A stretch of DNA of 64,000 nt from Branchiostoma floridae (Eukaryota; Chordata; Leptocardii; Amphioxiformes; Branchiostomatidae). The stretch spans positions 3,405,762 through 3,469,761 of the forward strand of contig NC_049994.1 of NCBI RefSeq assembly GCF_000003815.2, read 5' to 3'. The notes under the pieces were generated by a model. It worked only from the letters and a program-made list of their open reading frames with translations. It was not told the DNA's origin and did not search any database. The position numbers and the translations under genes were made by a program. Numbering within the stretch: the stretch's first letter is position 1; every line of letters begins with the position of its first letter. This document shows positions 57,058 through 64,000 of the stretch, one piece after another.

Positions 57058-57302
57058 GTGCCACAGCAAGTAAATTTCATGGATGACATCGGCGCTCTTT
57101 TCGCCTGGTTTCAGAAAAAAAAAGCATTTTTTCCTCTTCAGGGATGGTCAGATAGACCAAAATAGGCATTGGGTGATTCGAATCAACCACGCACATCACT
57201 TTTACTACACTAGTTTACTTCTTTATACAGGAATGTATGCATTGTTAGTTGTGATGCCACGTTTTGTCATTTCAAATCTTGTTATGACATTTATGGTGTC
57301 TA
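57058..57302. mobile_element. Foldback MITE family 'GGCCACAGCAAG', copy 3, interrupted
   Basis: It starts GTGCCACAGCAAGTAAATTT then CATGGATGACATC and continues with CACTTTTACTACAC, TATACAGGAATG and ATGACATTTATGGTGTCTATT, collinear with 23459-23860. At that point the 1.08-kb element begins. The family sequence resumes at 58378 with TTTGAAAATTCAACCATCCT then GTTTTTTTT, matching TTTTGAAAATGTGGCCATCT then TGTTTTTTG near 23852. Confidence 0.82.
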
Positions 57303-58379
57303 TTTACCTCCATGAAATGTAATGGAATGGAGGTTATATTTTACCCTGTGTTTGTGTGTCTGTCTCTGTGTGTGTGTGTAAACAAGATAACTCAAGAACG
57401 GTTGGATGGATTGGTTTTATACTTGGTGTGTTCGTAGGGTGTGGTAAAAGCTGGAAATGATTAGATTTTGGGCCCGATAGTGGCTCCCCTTGGTACTGCA
57501 GCGCAACTTCTGGTTTTGCTATTTTGGTGTTCTGAACATGCTATGGTCACGACTTTTGAGTATTAGATAGCTCTTGTGCTCAGGAAGAAGTGACTTAAGT
57601 TTGGGTCCCCTAGCGTCTAGTTTAAGGATAGCAGGGGCATTTTTGTCAAAAACTTCTGAAGAGGATAACTCAAGAAGGGAACAACGGATTTTCATAATTT
57701 TTGGTATGTAGGCACCTCAGACAATGTTGTACAAAATGAAATACTAATTATGCAAAACAGGAGCAAATTTGCATAATTAATGACAACATTCAATCATAGC
57801 AGTTTTTTCCATGTATCTCTTGTCTTGGGCGTGATATGGTCTTGAAATTTAGGTGGGAGATAGCTTTCAGTGTCATGACAAAGTTGATTAAGTTTCAGCC
57901 CCTTAACATTTAATTTGGGAACTGCAGGCGCGTTTTTGTCAAGACATTCCGAAGAGGATAACTGCAGAAACGATTGACGGATTAGCATCATATTAGGCAT
58001 GCGGGTACCTTAGGCAAAGATGTTCATAATGATATACATGTAATGCAAGTGAGGACTTAATTTGCATAATTAATGAGAAATTGTATATTTCCATTGTTTG
58101 CAATAACTGGACTTCAATAAATGTAACACATGTTAATTATGATAGGTGGAATATAAGCAGATACCAAATATGGTAATGAGGAACTTATTTGCATAATTTA
58201 TGTAGTAATTGCAAAACCGCTTTATGATTAATAATGGGACTTTTATAATTGTGACATGTGCACGTTTGTCAATGATGAACAACACAATGCATAAATTATG
58301 TTAATGCCTTAGTCAATTGCATGAAATTTACGAAAGCTCTAAATTTTCATGGAGGTATGAGGTCGCCGAACTCTAGTTT
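57303..58379 (+). mobile_element. 1.08-kb interspersed element, copy 2
   Basis: It is collinear with 3455-4530 at high identity. It has the same ends (TTTACCTCCATGAAATG ... GGTCGCCGAACTCTAG, then TT) and the same internal GATAACTCAAGAA blocks. It sits inside the foldback copy at 57058, whose uninterrupted paralogue at 23459 gives the pre-insertion sequence. Any target duplication is at most two or three T residues. No coding capacity. Confidence 0.9.
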
Positions 58380-59100
58380 GAAAATTCAACCATCCTGTTT
58401 TTTTTCCTGTATGAGGTCAGCAAAGCAAATGCTAAAGAAGTACCTAAAAATAGACAGGGATGCAACTTTCCACCTAAGGAATTGGGTCCAGATGTGATGC
58501 TGATTGCCGATAGCTGTACAAGTTCTCCTTTCAAAGCGGTTTAATGTTTTTTTAGGCCTCAAATATTGCAGACTGCATGTTTTTGGAAACGCTTAGCTAA
58601 ATGCTTCAAATATTGTAGGAAAATACGGTCTGTTTCATGCGATAGCCACACAGACCTTCAAAAAGCTAAGCACATATGATTCAAGGACTTAATATTGATT
58701 TGAAGTGTAACATGCTCTCTAAACTAAAGACTTATTGCTGTCTCGTGACTTGTATGGTGTACCATTGTAAGAAATCCCATCGCTCATTACCTTCCCAATC
58801 AGTCCAGTAAAAGTCGACATTCTTGGTCATCGATTCTCCGTTGCTCCATAAAATTACTTGATAGTCCCACTTAGATGACAATCCCTTACATATTTTACAC
58901 CTTTGTTGCAGTATAAATCTTATTGAACGAATACTACGTGCCGGACCCCAGCGGCACCGGTAGAGGATTTGTTCGGTGGCCCATTTAGTTATTTCCGCAG
59001 GCCTAAATTAGCATTCCGGGGATTTGTATGTACGGAGTTGTTACACGTGTAATGACAAAATGTACTTAATGCGAGCTAATAATGCCCCAAATATTTGCGT
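58380..59100. repeat. Array unit continuing after the nested insertions
   Basis: Core GGCACCGGTAGAGGATTTG at about 58960, preceded by TTTGAAGTGTAACATGCTCT, TATGGTGTACCATTGTAAG and CTTAGATGACAATCCCT. These are the usual module order. Divergence from the 49-kb copies is larger. Confidence 0.75.
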
Positions 59101-60399
59101 TGTTCACATTTCTTTGCGAGGCTTGGAACGTATTGATCACTGAATCATGAACAATGTAGAGGGCCCTTCAATTCACAATGCATTTAAGTGTGAACATAAA
59201 CATGTATCGTCTTAGCCTATTTTCATCAATAACATCCATAGCGCCGAGGCAGGTGGTTCTACCGAGCAATAAACTTTAAATTATCTCACTTCGTCTTAGG
59301 TAAGTGGATCTACACTGTGCGTTTAACGTGTTCGTTCAAAACAAACTCATATGACCATGCTGCAATATAATGAACTGACGCGATGGGTGGTGGAACTTGT
59401 CATGCAAGGAGATAGCAGTGAACATTGGTTTTGAAGGATAAATTATAATATATAAAGCAGGAGCGAAACCATCAAAGTTTTGCAGTCTAAGGAATCACGT
59501 GCACCAGCCCATTCGGTCAAGTAAAAATAGACATATGTTGTCATTAATTCCCCGTTGCTCTATAAACTTACCAGGCAGTCCCACTTAGATGGCAATCCCT
59601 CACAGATTTGACATCCTTGTATCGTAAAGATTAATGAACGCACTCTGCGTGACAAGCTCTAACGGATCCCAGAAGAGAATCTTTCGGGAGCCCAAGTATT
59701 CCCTCCGGCCGGTCCAGATTGGCTCTCCGAGGAATAGTAGGTGGAAATCTGTAAGTCAGCCCGAGCTGCCTTTTTATTTTGTCACGCTTTGGGGCGAATT
59801 GTGGGCGGTTTGGCAATTTTAGCTAACAATTTGTTTTACAATAATGCATGTAAGTACATCGGAAAGTTCTCGGAATGATGCCGGAAATATATTGCATATC
59901 CAACTTTTAGCTTAACACAACAGGTTTGAAGTTACCTGTACAAGCTGCTTATGTGGACAAACATATTTGATCCACTCTCACCGGAAAAGGCCCCTACTCT
60001 CTTTGGTAAGATATGCAATACAGCTCTCCTCAAACACTGGACCTCCAGTTGATGTCCTATCCGAGGTATCACGTTGAAGAGCAGGTCTTTATCCTAACTA
60101 TGAATTAATATGGAAAAGAGAGGAAGACTTTAAATGAACAGATTTACATAAGGTTAAGAATATGATATGATAGGAATCAATAGCAGTCATATAGCAAATA
60201 GACGTAAAAATACATAGTTAGAACCGAAAATAGCATATGCTTGTCGATAAACGATTGCCATGGCAGCACAAAAGAAATGGAAAAAAAAATTCCAAACTTT
60301 GTTAAATTGTTTTCAACTAAATTTAAGGAGAACCTAATTAATGAGAACCAACTTAAGTGGCTCTAGTGTAAGCCGTTCTGGCGTTATACGACATTAAAT

Positions 60400-61079
60400 T
60401 TGTCGCAGGCTTCAAAAGCCCAATGTCTTTGTCCCGGTCTGAGTAGGTTTAAGATGCTACAAAATGCGATTTATCACTGACGAGATGCTCCTGAACGAAA
60501 CAGATTGCCGAAGTCACCGTATTCATCAGGCGGCAATTCATATTCAGTCTTCAGAGACAAATCTAATCAAGGTCTGATAACTCCATTGGTCAGCCAAATG
60601 ACACGAAAGGCAATACGGTATTAATTTCATAGCAGACCACAGTTTTCGGCCTTGGGGATCTATAAAGGGAAGGGCCACAAGGTGACTGGCTACAACGCGG
60701 AAAATCATATTAACAGTTTCTTTCCGTTAAAGGTAGTATCTAACTGCACTTGGGGCACCGATGTGGCACTGGTGGGTTCGAACGATTACTTAACGAATTT
60801 CAGAGATTAAGAACGAATTTACTTACGTTTTTTTGTATTTTGTTGTCTTCTGAGTCATACTTATACGGCCCAGTATCTAAATAATAGAAAATCGGTGAAA
60901 ATGACACAACAGTGCCGCGGTGAACGAACCCCGCAATGCCTCACCGATGCCCCTAGTGCAGTGAGATACCACCTTTACTAAGAGGAGTCCGTTTCTGCCG
61001 CAGCATCTGGGCTATGACGTCAATTGCTGGTACTCTATTGGTTGATTAATTTGCTGCACAGGCAGCTATACAGAACCCA
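60400..61079. repeat. Segmental duplication block, copy 2
   Basis: It matches 55830-56800 in order: ACAAAATGCGATT, AGTCACCGTATTCATCAGG, TAACTCCATTGGTCAGCC, the AAGGTA MITE, then CATCTGGGCTATGACGTCAA and CTATTGGTTGATTA. It continues after an unrelated stretch at 61721. Confidence 0.8.
60730..60975. mobile_element. Palindromic MITE family 'AAGGTA', copy 3
   Basis: The ends AAGGTAGTATCTAACTGCAC and (inverse) AAGGTGGTATCTCACTGCAC are flanked by TA on both sides (60728-60729 and 60976-60977). GGTGGGTTCGAACG and the inverse CGAACCCCGCAATGCC pair internally. The interior is AT-rich with TTTTTTGTATTTTGTTG. This is the best-preserved copy. Confidence 0.88.
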
Positions 61080-61719
61080 TTCCAAGTCAACACAAGCGTT
61101 GCCATAGCTACCCTTAATTAATGTTTTGAATTCTTTGTAATCATATGCCTAGGAGATTTGATCCTTTGTCAATATTTTGGACTCTAAATATTTCTCTAGG
61201 TGTGTAAAACTTTGGAGATATTTATGTGGATGAATAGCATACTTCTAAAGGTCTATAACGGCAACAGAATTTTTCATTTCTACCATCTTAAGGATTTTGT
61301 ATGCATTTGTGTATGGGTCAGCAACTGGGAAGAAAGCAATTTGCAATATGGTTGGGTGTCATACAACAATTGCCTCCCATAAAGGATACATCTGTGAAAT
61401 TTAAAAAATATAAACAATATAAGAAAGACAATATGGGCTTACTCTTATACGGCAATAAACTATATCTGCTTTTTCACAGATATCTGTACATATTTCTACA
61501 AGTAAAAATTTGGCGCAGATGTTGAAAATCGTTGCAAGTTAAGACATTTTTGAACGGTCACTTTCAAAGGATTCAAATACATTCAAATTTCCAAGTTCAT
61601 TTTTTAAAAAGAATTACGAATATTGTGCCTTAGATATTCTTTTCCTCAGAACATTTTTGAATTATTACAAATCTTGTCGTAAAACCTTTATGGTGACATG
61701 GAATGGACTCTACACTACT
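61080..61719. other. AT-rich stretch absent from the paralogous block
   Basis: In copy 1 of the duplication only about 35 bases separate CTATTGGTTGGTTAG from AAAATGAGCGTCACG. Here about 650 bases intervene. They hold frames of 60 and 74 residues without known motifs, no clear inverted ends and no clear target duplication. It could be an insertion here or a deletion in the other copy. Confidence 0.55.
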
Positions 61720-61965
61720 AAAAATGAGCGTCACGTTGACCACCAGGGATACTCATAACTTCACCTTCAGAAAGCTTTACACGTAGATCTCTGAGGCTGT
61801 TGAAGCAAAGAAAAGTTAACTGTGGGTGGACAGCGTGGGTATCTTCAAGCAGTATTGATTTAAATACTGATGACAGTTTTCCGTAATGTAGCGTAAATCC
61901 TATGACCTATAAGACAATTTCAGTGACACAGTGATGTATTTATCTGTCATAGAGGTTATCATAAA
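61720..61965. repeat. Segmental duplication block, distal part
   Basis: It is collinear with 56823-57050: AAAATGAGCGTCACGTTGA, GATACTCATAACT, AGAAAGCTTTACACG, GACAGCGTGGGT, CAATTTCAGTGACACAGT. The partner is followed by the foldback MITE at 57058, which is missing here. Confidence 0.82.
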
Positions 61966-62152
61966 GGTTAGACTGTGGTCTAGTTCCCACGATTATAATG
62001 TATGTCTCGTACGCAAGAAGGCTGTCAACGTTACTCAAGCGACCTGATATATTTTGAAAACGGTCCGACGCAGCAATTATCTTGTAACAGAGTAAAATGA
62101 GTAGTTCTATGTAGCCTCCGTTGCAGTCTTCGAACGGGGCTGAATTTTATTT

Positions 62153-62174
62153 GGGGGTGGGGGTGGGGTTGGGG
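62153..62174 (+). other. G-quadruplex-type motif
   Basis: Four G runs of 5, 5, 4 and 4 are separated by T, T and TT. Three further short G-rich words follow to 62185. Short loops and long runs make this a strong intramolecular quadruplex candidate on the plus strand. Confidence 0.85.
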
Positions 62175-62439
62175 TGCTGGTGGGTCACGATTTTCAACGT
62201 TAGCTAGGTTCTCTTGTGCCGGGAAAGGGAGTTTGTAGAGGAAGGGAGTTTGCTTTGAAAGTTTCGCGCCGTCTGGTTGCAGCGTATGCTAAGTTCTATG
62301 GATATTCATGTAAAAACTATGGCTTAATATGTTAAAGAGACAAAGACAAATTTTAGCTCTATATATAACAAACACATGTTAGACAAGCATGATACATTGT
62401 CTTGTGCTGTTGAATATATTTCACGCCTTACGCCTCCTG

Positions 62440-62620
62440 AACAAATTGCCTATGAAAAATAATTTATTCGACAAAATGCGATTATCACTGGCCAGATGCT
62501 TCTGAAAGGAATAGATTGCCGAAGGCATTGTATTTATCAGGCGTCGTCTTTAGAGACAGATTTAATCAAAATCTGATTACTCCATTGGTCAACCCGATGA
62601 CACGAAGTCTTCAGGCAATT
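62440..62620. repeat. Segmental duplication block, third partial copy
   Basis: GACAAAATGCGATTATCACT, AGATTGCCGAAGGCATTGTA, CAAAATCTGATTACTCC and ATTGGTCAACCCGATGACAC match 55850-56010 and 60450-60605. It ends in CCCAGAATTCTG repeated at about 62633 and 62653, with no MITE following. Confidence 0.78.
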
Positions 62621-62666
62621 CTGGCTCAGGTCCCAGAATTCTGACAGAATCCCCAGAATTCTGCAC

Positions 62667-63462
62667 AATTGGCTTTCTTCAAGGATACATCTTATTACAA
62701 CCTATATATTCATTTTCCTTTGATATATCATACCTACAAATATTCATCTAATTAATCTATTTTGAAATTATTTAAGTTTTCTGGATTTAAAGTGTTCGTC
62801 TGGATTTATACTGTTGCCTGTTTATTTTGTTCAGAATCTGTTTCTTTAAAGAACTTTTGGTTTGGATTGAAATTCTGCAGATACATAGGAAAAATCGGTG
62901 TCCACTGTTTAAAAATTAAAAAAAGGACAACACTACAACACACCAGCCAATTAGAGACAGTACCCAATATGCTTTATGATATACAGAATGCATTTATGAT
63001 AAAAAAACTTAAGTATGATAAATTGTACAATATTATTACATTTACAAGTGATACAAGATTATCACATACAACGAGTTCTTCAATATGACAATATGTCACT
63101 AGCAAGCCATGTTCATATATCTACCTAATAGTATGTCAACCCTTTTCTATTAGACTCTCCTAAAACTTGGCAGTGTAATAAATTCCTGAAAAAATTACTG
63201 TTCTATATGGTTAATATGCATGATGGGATTGTCTTTAAATGTTTATAAAATAGACCTTTTTTAAGTTGCTAGATATTATCAATGGTTTAATGACCATGTA
63301 CAAGTTACTGTAATAGCTACATGTTACAATTGTGCCGCAATTTGCATTGAGTATCCCTGTCTAATTGGTATGGAGCCCCTGAAGCTCTTGAAATATAACC
63401 CTATACTTTGTCTACCTACTTCAATCGTGTCTTAGCAAAGTTTTGAGGCATTGAAGTCGAAA
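62667..63462. other. No feature recognised
   Basis: AT-rich. The 108-residue frame at 62762-63088 is Lys/Phe/Ile-rich as expected from base composition and has no motif. Confidence 0.4.
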
Positions 63463-63715
63463 TAGAATGTCTTTAACTGTCAATCATGTCGCCGGGGTGC
63501 TACCGTACACTGGCATTTGATTGGCGCGTTTACAAGATTTGTTTATGACGTTCGTGGCATAGTCGTTGATTTGCGTCAAAGCGAATTAGAATGTCGTTAA
63601 CTGTCAATCATGTCACCGGGGTGCTACCGTACACTGACATTTGATTGGCACGTTTATATATAGGATTTGTTTATAACGTTGGCGGCAAAGTCATTAATAT
63701 GCGTCAAAGCTTGAC
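63463..63715. repeat. Tandem duplication, 124-bp unit
   Basis: TAGAATGTCTTTAACTGTCA at 63463 and TAGAATGTCGTTAACTGTCA at 63587 begin two units. They share ATCATGTC(G/A)CCGGGGTGC, TACCGTACACTG, CATTTGATTGGC, GGATTTGTTTAT or AGATTTGTTTAT, and GCGTCAAAGC. The second has a small TATATA insertion. Confidence 0.9.
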
Positions 63716-64000
63716 ACGACTTTAAAAAGGATCTTTGTGGCGAGCGCTTAAAAGCCATTAGTGCGTTTTAAGTAATACCCATAAATACACCCAAAATAGC
63801 AGTTCAAGTTCGAAACGAAGCAACGTTGGGCTGAATGTGGATTCTTTTGTTTTTGACAAATATCTAGATTTGTTTAAAAATCGACAACAAAGACGCACCA
63901 TGGAGTTTAAAATAAATAATGTGACATAAAGTGTGAATTGCGCTTAATTGCGACATCCATTTGCAAAGTGGCACAAACTAGCGGGCGCAATTTGCCACCA
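63716..64000. other. No feature recognised
   Basis: The window ends in AT-rich sequence with no visible repeat or coding signature. Confidence 0.4.

Larger units (their letters stand above)
46250..60060. repeat. Large array of long non-coding units with a GC-rich core
   Basis: CAAGGAGATAG recurs at about 46548, 48051, 50231, 53870 and 59405, marking at least five long units. Each is built from modules seen as TTCATGACGCCAAGGAA, GTTTTTAACG(G/T)GTT(T/C)G, AAAGAAGCTGTTGCTG, CATTACCTGCCCATTCAGTC, CCTCACAGATTTTACATCC and a core GGAGCCCGGCAGAGAATTTG. Order is preserved but units differ by deletions and insertions of LINE, SINE and MITE sequences. Open frames are not shared between units, so no gene is called. 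Confidence 0.85.

Overview
This window is animal (metazoan) DNA with no convincing host gene. It is AT-rich overall. Every long open frame I examined is either transposon debris, a microsatellite translation, or a chance frame in repeats. The mix of families suggests an invertebrate deuterostome, most likely a lancelet (Branchiostoma). That mix is tRNA-headed SINEs (one group with an AGGTG-type tail), 5'-truncated LINE tails, Penelope-like fragments, mariner and pogo/Tigger-like MITEs and foldback elements. The species call rests on memory of repeat style and is an inference. A run of 100 N at 46574-46673 marks a scaffold gap.

Layout. 1-14.6 kb: dispersed elements. These are LINE ends, a 53-bp perfect inverted repeat, a 1.08-kb element, an internally deleted mariner, several SINEs (one inside another) and a 184-bp tandem repeat. 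14.6-22.7 kb: an old array of units of about 370 bp, partly re-duplicated as blocks of about 1.93 kb. 22.7-26.1 kb: foldback elements and a SINE. 26.8-30.4 kb: an array of units of about 350-370 bp. 30.75-31.66 kb: a Tigger-like element. 32.0-33.2 kb: fifteen 82-bp satellite units derived from a SINE body. 35-43.5 kb: MITEs, Penelope fragments, a 1.2-kb element with G-rich inverted ends and small tandem repeats. 45.6-46.0 kb: a SINE split by a MITE. 46.2-60.1 kb: a second large array with at least ten copies of a GC-rich core, hit by two LINEs, a SINE, three MITE-type elements and a 59-bp hairpin. 55.8-63 kb: a partly triplicated segment that overlaps the end of that array.

The most informative signals come from paralogous empty sites: copies of the same repeat with and without an insertion. 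They define exact insertion boundaries for the 59-bp hairpin (9-bp target duplication), the 1.08-kb element, a truncated retroposon and the MITE inside a SINE. Other signals worth testing are the SINE-born satellite carrying CACGTG in many units, the conserved core of the 46-60 kb array, and the G-rich inverted ends of the 1.2-kb element. I see no operon, CRISPR array, rRNA gene or functional tRNA gene.
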